Assembly: GCA_029953675.1 (NCBI GenBank)
Contig: JAMWBK010000003.1
Span: 682,001 to 746,000 of the forward strand
Reading direction: 5' to 3'
Source: Rhodosorus marinus
Lineage: Eukaryota; Rhodophyta; Stylonematophyceae; Stylonematales; Stylonemataceae
Length of the DNA stretch: 64,000 bases
Position numbers and translations under genes: made by a program. This document shows positions 46,048-55,741 of the stretch, piece by piece; within the stretch, counting starts at the first letter, position 1, and each line of letters starts with the position of its first letter. The notes beneath the pieces are model-generated. The model saw only the letters and a program-made list of their open reading frames with translations. It searched no databases and was not told the origin of the DNA.

Positions 46048-48259
46048 TTTATTCGTTCGGAACAAATAGAAAAGGAACACCTTTTTCACAGAATAAATCC
46101 CGAACCAGCGCAAACGCTCCCTTGCCAACAGCCCAACACCATCCTAAGCCAGAAAAGTTCCAATCCCTTCTCTTAAACAATCTGACGATTGATCAGAAAT
46201 TAAATATAACGATTTTGCATTATTATCTAATTATCATCTACCACGTGTCTCGACAATATGTTTATACCAATTAATTACTGCCACGCGTCCACATCTTGTC
46301 GATATGATGGCGTTGAATGTGTTCGTGACTGATCCCCTGTTGGTTTTCCTGGGAAACTAACCCCAGATGGGTGTCCTAGGAGGTGGAAAGTGAGTCAAAG
46401 AAGGTGACAACCGACTCATCAATAAACGTTAACTACTAGAACTACTGGCACTCTCATAGCTACAAAAGCAAAACCGATGCCCCTCGACAGGGTGCGGTTC
46501 ATCGCGGTAAGAGCTTTGCCCAAAATGGTGGCCTCAGAGAGTCCAGACGCCTGTTATTGCGGAGCAAGGATCTCACGACCTCGTCATGGCTTATGATGAG
46601 CTCTTGGAAGATCACCAGACTCATAGCGTGGCACAGGAAAACAAAAAAAAAAGCAGCCTGTGATTCTGAGGGTCACAGAGTCCGAAGTTTTACGGGTCTG
46701 CGGCAGGCAAGCGCTCGGCGTGAAGAGGAATCTGCTGTGTTTAGCTTCCGATGATTGAGCGTCGATGACCCTGGCAGTTCAGCGTTGAGTAAGACTCGAC
46801 CTAACCTAAACAAACGCATACGACACACAGGCGGACCTTGCTGGCAGATAATCAAGCGTGTCTGAGGTGGGTTAATGACAAGACAAATCCACCTGCCGCT
46901 AATTGAACCTTACATCCTGGACCGCCGTTTGTCAGCGTTTCGAAAAGTAAGGTCACGAAGTTCAGCACGAACACACCACACTTAACACTTTCAGGAGACA
47001 AAGCAACGTTACTATACAACCATAGGAGAGTCACTCGGCAGCTCAGAGGTCACATTAGCAAATAAGCGCAGCATCACCCCTTCCAGTCCTGCACAATGCC
47101 AAATACATCAAAAACGCGACCCCCACTGATCCAAACAATATTCAATTAAAAACAAACAATAAGGCACTCGCTACAAAAATACTAAATATTTGTAATCTAA
47201 GATTCCTGTTAATATATAGTACTTTATGTAGTATATGTTATAATTTTGTTTAATTTATGAAAAATGAAATGCTGGAAGGTATTAAAATTTTCCCTGAATC
47301 AGTAAATATTTGATGAATGATGTAAAAAATTGTAAGTTGGTCGTTTTCGCTATGTGAATTGTTTTTGATGCTGTTTGCGCTGATTCACTGCTACGATCCT
47401 GACCTTCGGGGGCATGTGACGCGTGCGCTGGAAGCAATTTGTTATGTTTCGGGGGGTAAAATTTGATGTTAAGCCCACACGACGAAAATTAAGGCCATCA
47501 GAGAACTTGGATTTGAAGCTTTTCCTCCAGTTTGGTCTAGAGCCCCGGCAGTAGGTTCAGGAACAAACCGCGTGGTGGCTGCGCAGCGTTGTGACCACAG
47601 CAAAGGAACGGTAGGGCTCCAATGTGGTTGATCACTGTGCGCGCCCCCTTCTCACCCTTTCTCCCAAGTCGTCAGGGAGTTGAACTGGATGCTCAAAGGA
47701 ATAATCCTTTCTACCGTAGGCTGCAGTGTCCTCACCTTCCGAGTGAGAAGATTGCTGTGTAGAGGTGAGATACAGCTAAGTATCTCTAAAGGTGTTTTCG
47801 GTTCGGCGGAAAGTCCCACGGCCGGTTGGGCGTAAGGGGTCTGGGCACTTTGCTCGGGAGGAGATTACCGCTAGAAGCGTCCAGGTTAACTGATAAAGCT
47901 TTTTATCATCTGAACTACCTTCGGTCGGGCCTCTGCAAGGTGAGATTCGCGAGCGCGCTCAAAAGCGGCTTTGATAGGTAAAGCATACTTAAGGTTGGGT
48001 GGAAGTTGGATTGGATTTTTTTTATAGGAAGCTCGAGTGTAGTGACCTCAACGCTCTTTACTTACTCCAGTGGTAGGTTCTTGAAGAAGGTATACATAGC
48101 GATACTGGTGTATGGGTTGCTACTGGCCTGATGTTTGGCGAGTCGAGGCGGGTGTTGAGTGAATGAATGAGGTTGCTCTCGTGGAAGGGAGGCTAGCGTT
48201 TTGTGGGGTTGTAAAGCGAAGGCTGGGTCTGGCAGAGATCTGTTGAGGTGTTGTTTTGG
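46048..48259. other. Long divergent intergenic region with two AT islands
   Basis: AT islands lie at about 46180-46310 and 47110-47340. A possible minus-strand split gene (48097 to about 47537) was pieced together: a short exon MYTFFKNLPL ending at GTAAGT (48097-48066), an exon at 47760-47690 reading GRKDYSFEHPVQLPDDLGER, and an exon giving PPRGLFLNLLPGL and a stop. The phases between the first and second parts could not be reconciled, so it is not called. The 250 bases before the next gene are G/T-rich on the + strand. Confidence 0.4.
46227..46288 (+). promoter_or_regulatory. Pair of ERSE-like bipartite elements upstream of the first centrin-like gene
   Basis: Site 1 (46227-46248): CTAAT, 10 bases, CACGTGT. 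Site 2 (46267-46288): CCAAT, 10 bases, CACGCGT, which also satisfies the exact animal form CCAAT-N9-CCACG. The sites are 40 bases apart and lie 180-240 bases upstream of the start codon at 46047. Confidence 0.55.
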
Positions 48260-49117
48260 ATGGAACTTGTAACTCAAGTTGGGCATGGAGTGAAGTCGTT
48301 TGGCTGGGAGCTTGCGAAGGGGTGTGGTTTTACTGCGGAGTGTGTTAGTATGAGACTCTCAAGGCAAAGGTCTGTTCCTTTGGAATCCGAGTATGTTGTG
48401 CACTTTGGAATGCGGAGGTCCAAGTCGATCGACTCTTTGGAGCCTGTCACTGGGGGAGGGATCGGATCACTGCAGGAGGAGGAGCAAGGAGAATTGATCG
48501 CGCTGGATTTGAGAAAGTGGACAAGATCGACTGCTTTATTGCTGCTCGAGGTCACAAGGGGTTATGCGTGGGAATGTTACGCGAAACCGTACCACGTACA
48601 AGATCCTTACCTATACAGAATTACTGGAGGAACGAACGGCAGTTTTGTTGAGTTCATCATGAGAGACACGGAAAATTTCTCCGTTGGCAGCACCGTGTGG
48701 TCACAAGCAACCAAGTACGCCCTGATCTTCGACAATAAGTCCAAGCTACGCGCCCTTATCAAGCCGACGAGTGCAGACTCTTTCAATATCTACAGAATTT
48801 CTGGAAGTTTGGACAAAAATGAGGTGCTGATAACGGCCGTCTTCGACCATGGGCAAGGAATGGAATTGAAAGCGAGCCATCGAGTTCTTGTATCTCGAAA
48901 TCGCGATATCACCATATACCACGAACACTCAGGGACTCTGCTCCACGCTGACAAGGACCATAAAACGTACAGGCTCACAACAGGAGTAACGCAAGAATCA
49001 GCCTTGCTCTTGTTGTCCCTGTTCACGATAAGGCATCTCGTTAAGCTCATACGGCCCAACAGGAAGAAGCCCGACCGAAAGAAAAAGGCACTGCGACGAC
49101 ACAATTCACACAATTAA
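48260..49117 (+). CDS. Tubby-C-terminal-like / LURP-one-type beta-barrel protein with C-terminal hydrophobic segment
   Basis: Single exon, 285 residues from ATG 48260; the upstream GTG at 48248 is rejected. The middle 150 residues alternate short beta strands: YLYRITGGTNGSFVEFIMRD, GSTVWSQATKYALIFDNKSK, LRALIKPTSADSFNIYRISG, VLITAVFDHGQGMELKASHR and VLVSRNRDITIYHEHSGTLL. This resembles the tubby-like (LURP-one-related, phospholipid-scramblase-like) fold, in which a 12-strand barrel wraps a hydrophobic helix. The C-terminus SALLLLSLFTIRHLVKLI followed by a basic tail (RPNRKKPDRKKKALRRH) fits that helix or a membrane anchor. Relatives bind phosphoinositides or membranes; the role here is unknown. 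The N-terminal third is Ser-rich and probably disordered. No intron was detected. Confidence 0.45.
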   Translation: MELVTQVGHGVKSFGWELAKGCGFTAECVSMRLSRQRSVPLESEYVVHFGMRRSKSIDSLEPVTGGGIGSLQEEEQGELIALDLRKWTRSTALLLLEVTRGYAWECYAKPYHVQDPYLYRITGGTNGSFVEFIMRDTENFSVGSTVWSQATKYALIFDNKSKLRALIKPTSADSFNIYRISGSLDKNEVLITAVFDHGQGMELKASHRVLVSRNRDITIYHEHSGTLLHADKDHKTYRLTTGVTQESALLLLSLFTIRHLVKLIRPNRKKPDRKKKALRRHNSHN

Positions 49118-49450
49118 CCTAACGTATCGGCGGAAGTTTTTATATGTATTTGCATTTGCGACCGAGGAGCGCTTCGTACGAACAGCACGAGGAGGATTGC
49201 TGCTATTTGTCACGTCTAAAAGTTCATTTTTTTTAATGTTTGAATATATGACCGGAGGACCAACGCCATTTAGTCTTCCGGGACCCTCTAAGACGTTTCT
49301 CCACCCGGCAATTGGGAGGCTTTACATAAGTGCATCTCGAAGGTAGTGCTCTACGGTTGTCGATTTGGCGAGCAAAGCCCGTAGCAAGCTGATCGAGCAC
49401 GCGGCAACGAAAAGATGACATTCTATTTTTTTTTTGCTTGGTGGAGAGGC
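49118..49450. other. Convergent 3' spacer
   Basis: Tail-to-tail gap between the tubby-like gene and the second centrin-like gene, with T-runs near 49228 and 49425. It lacks an AT island and no gene was seen. Confidence 0.5.
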
Positions 49451-50184
49451 TCAATCTTGTCCATCTGTGGATCCCAGGGCGTACTTGAAATCATCCAGTG
49501 TCACTGCTCCATCTCCATCGAGATCAACATCGTTGATCATTGCCTCCAGTTCTTTTTCTGAATAGTCCTGGTGTTTCGCAGTCGATTCGAAAGTTCACGT
49601 CAGAGGCCCACCCTTGCGTTCATTCTGTTTGCGATGGAGGTCAACTTACAAGGCCAATCTCGACATGTACCCTCTTCAGATTGTGGAGAGTTATTCCTGC
49701 CTCACCATCCCCGCAGATGTCGGAGAAGACCAGTCGAATTTTCTTGTCAAGCTCTTCTTGGCCCTATGGGACGAGTTGTTTGCGAGGAACAACGTGAGCA
49801 GATACGAAGTAGAATTGAGCTTCAGCTTAACTAACGAACCACGAACTGAGTCTTACTTTTTGTCGAAGGACAATGTCTTCCACGTCTTTAGAGTTGATAA
49901 TTTTTCTCTTCTGCGTTGCCAGCTCAGCGAGCTTTTGCCGCTTGGTCTCCTTAGAGACTTTGCCTCCAAGCGCGAGCAGGATATTCTTTAGCTCCTTTAC
50001 CGGAATATTTCCTTGCATTGGAAACATAAATTATGCATATTGTTTTTAGAGTCGAAACGGCAATTCTGAAAAACCAGTCCAGCCCAAACAGGCTACCTTC
50101 CTCGGTCTCAAACAGTTCACAGGCATCCCGAATTTCCTCGAGCTCATCCTCGTCCAGCTCCGCCCCACTTTTGAATAACTCCAT
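49451..50184 (-). CDS. Centrin-like EF-hand protein with one canonical calcium loop
   Basis: Four exons from ATG 50184 to the TGA at 49451. Exon 1 gives MELFKSGAELDEDELEEIRD and CELFETEEG. Exon 2 gives MQGNIPVKELKNILLALGGK, VSKETKRQKLAELATQKRKI and INSKDVEDIVLRQK. Exon 3 gives EELDKKIRLVFSDICGDGEA and GITLHNLKRVHVEIGL. Exon 4 gives DYSEKELEAMINDVDLDGDG, AVTLDDFKYALGSTDGQD and a stop. EF-hand 4 is canonical (D-V-D-L-D-G-D-G with a terminal Asp). EF3 is altered (DICGDGEAG), and EF1-EF2 lack the acidic ligands. The length, the ExxDxxF-type helices and a fourth loop four turns after LHNLKRV match centrin/caltractin rather than calmodulin. It probably acts at basal bodies or with the TREX-2 complex. 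A pair of ERSE-like sites lies about 390-445 bases upstream, as for the centrin-like gene at 45.2-46.0 kb. Confidence 0.7.
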
Positions 50185-52125
50185 CAGGTAGTCTCTAATA
50201 GTCACAAACAGCTAACCAAACATCCAGCAGCACCACCAATCCAAACCCTCGTGACTCCACATGCTAGTCTTAGAGTCAATCCCACATCCTTCCCCCCTTC
50301 AAAACACGTCCCAACTCCGAAATCCATCAAGCACAGGTCCTTCGCTCTTTATACAGCCAGTCGCAACGAAAACTCTCACAGAACACACCAAGACCAAAAA
50401 TTGCTGTGAAATCCGTCGAAAACTCCACATGAGAACCAGCTCAAGTCCCATCCAGACCTACACCGACCTCAACTAACACCTTCACGACCCTTCACAATCC
50501 CAAATACTTCGCCAACGGATTTCAATCCAAATTATTTTCATAATTCATACATCAATTTCACTATTGTATCCAAATAATACTCACCACGTGTCTCTATCGT
50601 ACTTCAGCTAATGATAATAAACCACGTGTCCTATAAATTCGGTACGTAAGCATTGGGTCGTTAGCTAGTCGGGTGTAGACGCGTGTCCATAAGAGTTTGG
50701 AGTTTGCAGTATAGGTGGGAGCAGGATTGGTCTCCGTCGGTGGAGTTGATCAAGAGGATAGGCACGCCAAAAAAGCAGAGGAAACGGCTTGGACTTAGAG
50801 CGAGTAATCAGACCCCTCTCTGGGCTTGCCGATATGAACGAACGGAATGTCAGAGGCGTATTGAAAAGAATGTGTAGGATAGCGGCGAGAAGAAAAGTTG
50901 GAACTGTGAGGTGGTGACAGACGAAGTCAGCATCGATATGCGCTATTCCGATCCCATCCAATCTATGAAAGAACGTGGAAATATCGTTCTAGGAGGTTAT
51001 GGTGTCGTCCGCATCTACGCAGAGACGGTTGAATCGCGACAGGAGCGATTCAATTTCTTGCAGTGCTTGCATTGGCCTTGTTCGAAGCCGTTGCAGTTGT
51101 TTTATGAGTCCGGTTGGTTTGTGGGCGGATAAGGGGAGCTCATGTCGACACAAGGGTATTCAACTACGCTCTCCTAGGTCCTGTACTGGTTCGATGGGGA
51201 CTGGACCGCTGTCTGAGTTTCTTCGACATCGAGAGAACCTCTCAGAGTTTGCGCGGAGTACATAGAATGGGGACACAATAGGGGTTATCGAGCAGCGCCC
51301 GTCGCAAGGGCTCAGCGGTGCTAGGACACCGTATACTATTGTCCTGGCAGCCAGGTTGATGACTGCCTACGGAGTTGTGAAATATCTCATTAGACAGTTC
51401 TTTGTCAAGCTCAGTCTCGGGGCGACTAGCCATTAAGTGAGTTGGACTGTAATAGGATCTCGCACGGTAAGTGATCAACTGCTTTCAAAAATCTGTGAAA
51501 TTCACTTCGTATCATGCAGATGCCCCTCAGGGGCAGGTCTGTGTACGAGGTATAGGTTTCTCCCCATAGCTGTGGCTCAGGTGCTGATAGGCTACGGGGT
51601 TTGACCTGCGCCATTCTTTTTGGAGGCTCATGTTATGCAAGCGGATATTCTTCTCTTCTAAAATAGTCATGCTTGTCGACGTGTAATACCGCTTCCTAAA
51701 AAACGGGGCAATTGGCAATTATTCCAATATCTTTACATCTCTGAAAGCACAAGACACCAGCAGCAATAACGATAACTGATATCAAGCGGCGCAAGCTGGT
51801 TTGGTCAGATCCTATCCATCCTAGCGCTCGTCCATCGGCCTCATGGACTAGAAACTATCCCCCACCAAGCCAGATGCAACAATCTGCAAAAAGGAAGGGA
51901 CACTCCTAAGCCCTAACTCCTAAAACAAAGCTTTTTCATCTTCAGGAACCTGTTCAAGGAACGCAGGCGATTGTCAGTGAGAAAGGCCCAAGCCGTACCC
52001 ATGACATCAAGCTATACACCCCTGAGCTCAGCTTTTTTCCCGTACAAGGAACGCGTCGACGTTGAATATGTGTGCAAATAATCGACACCCTCACACTTCT
52101 CCATCGAAGCAGCCAAGGTTACAGA
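50185..52125. other. Intergenic region upstream of the second centrin-like gene
   Basis: It contains a C/A-rich leader (50210-50510) and an AT island with an ERSE-like pair (50510-50640), then about 1.4 kb of mixed sequence. Open frames there (50683-50877, 50911-51132 on +, 51426-51614 on -) are short and show no family similarity. The + frame from 50938 (MRYSDPIQSMKERGNIVLGG) is the most protein-like but unsupported. Confidence 0.45.
50570..50629 (+). promoter_or_regulatory. Pair of ERSE-like bipartite elements upstream of the second centrin-like gene
   Basis: Site 1 (50570-50591): CCAAA, 10 bases, CACGTGT. Site 2 (50608-50629): CTAAT, 10 bases, CACGTGT. Both have CCACGTGTC in full. The spacing of 38 bases is almost the same as in the pair at 46227-46288, and both promoters share the 12-mer ACCACGTGTCTC. 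Confidence 0.55.
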
Positions 52126-52572
52126 TCAGTCTGATCGCTCCCGATTGGGGACAATGACCGTGTTCTTCGGCTTACGCTTCTGCCTTGGATATAGCTCGTT
52201 CTTGATAATCTTGTGCATTTCCTTTCTCCTTCTCTGCTTGAGAATTTCATTCCTCTTATGCTTCACCGCTCTGTTTGTCAGTTTTCGAGCTTGCACACCT
52301 TCCTTTAGAGGACGGAAAGACTCTTCTTCCGAAATCGGGGTCGCCGCCAACGGCCACGCTGCGCCATGCCTACCAATCCACAGATAACCTTGTCCGTTTC
52401 GAAGCATTTCGGAGGGAACTTGAGCTCCTTTCAAGGCGAAATCCATGAGCCTCCGACGCCTCCACTGGGTTCCTTGCCACAATTCCTTGGTTTCAGCTTT
52501 TCCTGACACAAATCGTCGAGAGAGCCCTGACACGAAATCCCTCATCCCTACCAGAATTCCTCCCCTCATCAT
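52126..52572 (-). CDS. Basic protein of unknown function, probably mitochondrial or plastid
   Basis: Single exon, 148 residues from ATG 52572 (a second Met follows at once, and another at MRDF). The N-terminus MRDFVSGLSRRFVSGKAETK is an amphipathic Arg/Ser-rich presequence. A middle segment reads LWQGTQWRRRRLMDFALKGA, VPSEMLRNGQGYLWIGRHGA. The C-terminal half is very basic and helical: VQARKLTNRAVKHKRNEILK then QRRRKEMHKIIKNELYPRQK. The high Lys/Arg content and the presequence suggest an organellar ribosomal or RNA-binding protein, but no named family was recognised. Codon use and a C/A-rich leader upstream on the + strand are like those of true minus-strand genes here. Confidence 0.6.
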   Translation of the reverse strand: MMRGGILVGMRDFVSGLSRRFVSGKAETKELWQGTQWRRRRLMDFALKGAQVPSEMLRNGQGYLWIGRHGAAWPLAATPISEEESFRPLKEGVQARKLTNRAVKHKRNEILKQRRRKEMHKIIKNELYPRQKRKPKNTVIVPNRERSD

Positions 52573-53198
52573 GCCGCTTATCCCACCCCTTTCCTTTCAC
52601 CCTTTGCTCACAAACCTCAATGCCAAGAGACCACCAACAGAGAAATAATCAATGTACAGAACAACCAACGAAATAAAAACAAAACTTCTCCTTCACTCCA
52701 ACCAAACCTTGTTCCAACAAAGCCGAGCCCCAATCTGCTCAGGGCAGTACCTAACAACCAAAGCAACAACTACCCTCCCTCCTCAACAGCAAAAACTTCC
52801 AAAGAAAACGACCCGAACCGGCTAGCGACAACAAAAAAACCGCTCAACAAAAACCACCAGCACTAACAACGACCAACGTTGCCACAAGAGTTTCGTTCCC
52901 CCTCCGCCAACCACACTTTTCCCACACTCAACCTCCTCCCAAATACTTCCCCAATATCGCAACCCTCTCCTAACAAGACCAAAACCATCAAAATCCCCCG
53001 CGCAACAAACTTCCAAACAGAGCAGCGACAAACTGCAGCTTCTCAGAAGCCAAGCCTCCTCCTAAAAACACCAAGAACACCTCTGTCCGAACTTCCCCCC
53101 AACTCCCCCCCTCCCTCCTCCCCTGAAAAAAACAACCTTTCCACCACCAACATCACCACCACCTCCTCCTCTCTCAAACAACAGAGTACATCACATGA

Positions 53199-53232
53199 CA
53201 CAAACACACATACACACACACACACAAACACG
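53199..53232 (+). repeat. Imperfect (CA)n microsatellite
   Basis: A run of CA dinucleotides interrupted by single A and T changes lies in the C/A-rich leader of the minus-strand gene at 52126-52572. It is probably a simple consequence of the leader's base bias. Confidence 0.8.
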
Positions 53233-54874
53233 AGATCGTAACTTAATATATATGATAATCTTCCTCTTTACGTCCCCGTCTGCAAGTTTCTCACGCTTAA
53301 CCCTCGCTAATGAAAGAGTAGTGCGCGCACGAAAACCTCCCCTCAGCAGCAAAAACCACGAGCGTCCTAAAACACTCTTATCACACAGAAAAAGCCATCC
53401 TCTGGCTCGAATGCCTCATGAGAGAAGTTTTTTCTTCCCTCAATAGATCTATTTTAACCAATCATCAATACTAGTAAGGACAGTTTGTCTATACTTTTAT
53501 TTCTTAATTGGTTGTATTGTTTTTAGTGAACAGCTGTCTACAAATTACTCTGTTTTTATTGGAGAACAATCGGGTCTTGATTTTGCAAATATTTTCTGCA
53601 GGGGTTGGCAGTGGGGAATGAAGGATTCTACCGGGTTAGGCTAGCATATTGAAAAATATGTATTTCTAGGAGGTAGCCGAGGTTATATTACATTGAGAGG
53701 AGAGGGGAGGTATGCGTGAGGTGGATTCTTTGTTTGGTACATGGAGAAAACGGAGAGTATCGTTTTTGTGTTTCTTTTTAGAGGTTGGTGGGATCGCGTG
53801 TTTCTTGTTTCGGGAGGAAGGGGGTAGAGGGATGTGTGTCAGGATTTAATTGCTGATATGCCTCCTGGTTTTGGGATTGGAGAAGAAGGGTGTTTGTTGG
53901 ACTTTGTACGTTGAGCTTTGTGGTAGAAGTGATGTACAAGAGCGTTCTTAGTTACACCTTTTCACCCCGAGGACAGTTACTGCACAGTACTTTCGCATGT
54001 GTGCGTGAGATTCCGCGAGATCTCGTCTCCAAGAGCAGCGGGATGTCGCGGTTTAACGGCGACCCTTGGCTTGAAAGAGGAGATGCTTCTGGAAGGTTTT
54101 TGGGGGTATAGTTTCTTTGAGGTAGGAGACGTCGCACTGTTAGGAACATATGATCCTAGTGGAGGAGCCCAGAGGTTTAACAATTTGTAACATCTTCCTA
54201 GGAGATGGATTGGTCATACCCATTCTTTGGATTCGCTTAGTCGTCGCCCACTGTTCTAAAAGGCTATGCACGTCTATGTGCCGCACCACATCGACTCGCA
54301 GTGGTCAAGTGATTCGGATGTTGAATCGCAAAGGAGCAGTCTACAGCCTTTGTTTCTACTTCAGATGGAAGCAATTGATGACAGTCTTTGGGTTCAGATT
54401 CAAAGTATTTATCAATGGCATTACAGCTCGCAGGTTCATAGTCGGTTTCCTCCGGCGATGAGCAAGCAAAATCTGTACCGTAATTCCAGCCTAACGTGTG
54501 CAACGCGACATCCCGCCAACCACCCACCTCCTCGCCGGGCAAAAAATCATCCGGAGCTCAATCTGAATGGATCCGCACTACACTTGCACAAGGGCGAGAA
54601 TAAGCGTTGCAAGCTGCTCTTCCACCGCTCCGATCTCTAGCTCGAAACCTTGAAATTAGGCTGGGTAGAGCGCTACACTACTGTCCCATACGCACCCTTC
54701 ACTTGGCCTTGATTGGTAGAGGTGAGAAGCCATTGGTCTTACAACCGAACGAACGATATTGTCAACAAAAAACATATCCCGACGAGAACACAGCAAACAC
54801 AACTGAAATGAAAGATTTATGAAATCTGGAAAGCCGGATACGAAACCAATCATCGAATAGTTGGAAACCATTAC

Positions 54875-54896
54875 CCAATTATCACACATCGCGCGT
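54875..54896 (+). promoter_or_regulatory. ERSE-like bipartite element, single
   Basis: CCAAT, 10 bases, CGCGCGT (one change from CACGCGT), in the AT island about 850 bases upstream of the proline dehydrogenase start. Confidence 0.35.
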
Positions 54897-55741
54897 CTAA
54901 AATGCACGCGCCCAATCAATTGTTTTCACAAAACTTGAATAAATAATATATCTATGACCAATCAACACCCGATTCTAGAAATTTCACCTTGGTTAATAAT
55001 GGTCTTTTTACATTCAGAATGCAATGGTCGGTAGATTCCCTCATCTTCATTGGACAAAAAGACCATCAGCCTCTCATCATCTAACCAATAATATACGAAT
55101 CGTTGATGTTGGAACAGCATCTGAGTGGCTGGAAAATGAAACTTGGCCCAGAAACGCGTCTGCTTTTTCTCTCCGGATCCCGCAAAAAAAAAAGGAAGGC
55201 CTCCCTCTCTGTAAGCAATATTGTTTTTAAGAAGCTTTTAAGGTGATCCCCTGAAATGGCTTAATGTCCAGGAAATTTCCGTTTTAGGGTTTTCTGATTC
55301 TTTTTATTTTATAGATGGTTTCCTTTTTAGTTGGCCTTTTTGAATTGATATTTTCATTACCAATTTGTCATATTGTGTATTTTCCGCTTTTTTTGAGTTC
55401 ATCATTTGGGGGTGGGCCCGGAGGCTATCCTGTGTGAAGCAATCCGTTTTTGGAGAAGAGTTTTTAGCTTTGTTTCTTTTTTTTTGGGGGGGGGTCGGGG
55501 GTAGTGGTTTTGTCTGTGTGCGTGTGAGGGAGGGATGAGCGGTATTGGGTATCGGATTGTTAGGACTGCAAGGGAGGCGATGTACTTTTTTTTTGCTATA
55601 TATGTCTGCAAGCTTCTGGGCCTTCTGATCGTGGGGGCTGGAGCCTGCAGCTAGGTGAGGGTGGGATTTGTTTTGAGATCAGGTAGAGAGAGGTTTTTGT
55701 TTTCTTTTGTGTGTTTGGTGTGTTTTTTGGGGCTGCGGTGC

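Larger units (their letters stand above)
52573..55741. other. Long divergent intergenic region with two AT islands
   Basis: C/A-rich leader of the minus gene (52573-53440), AT island (about 53450-53590), G/T-rich stretch (53590-53930), mixed sequence (53930-54830), second AT island (54830-55400), and a G/T-rich leader of the proline dehydrogenase gene (55400-55741). The island and G/T pattern predict a plus-strand gene within 53.9-54.8 kb. An open frame from 53932 (MYKSVLSYTFSPRGQLL) and one from 54266 (MHVYVPHHIDSQWSSDSD) lie there, but no consistent splice model or family was found. Confidence 0.45.

Noticed and set aside
52879-53241. Pro/Ser/Thr-rich plus-strand frame
   Set aside because: It is produced by a C/A-rich leader with a (CA)n run; the facing gene is on the minus strand.
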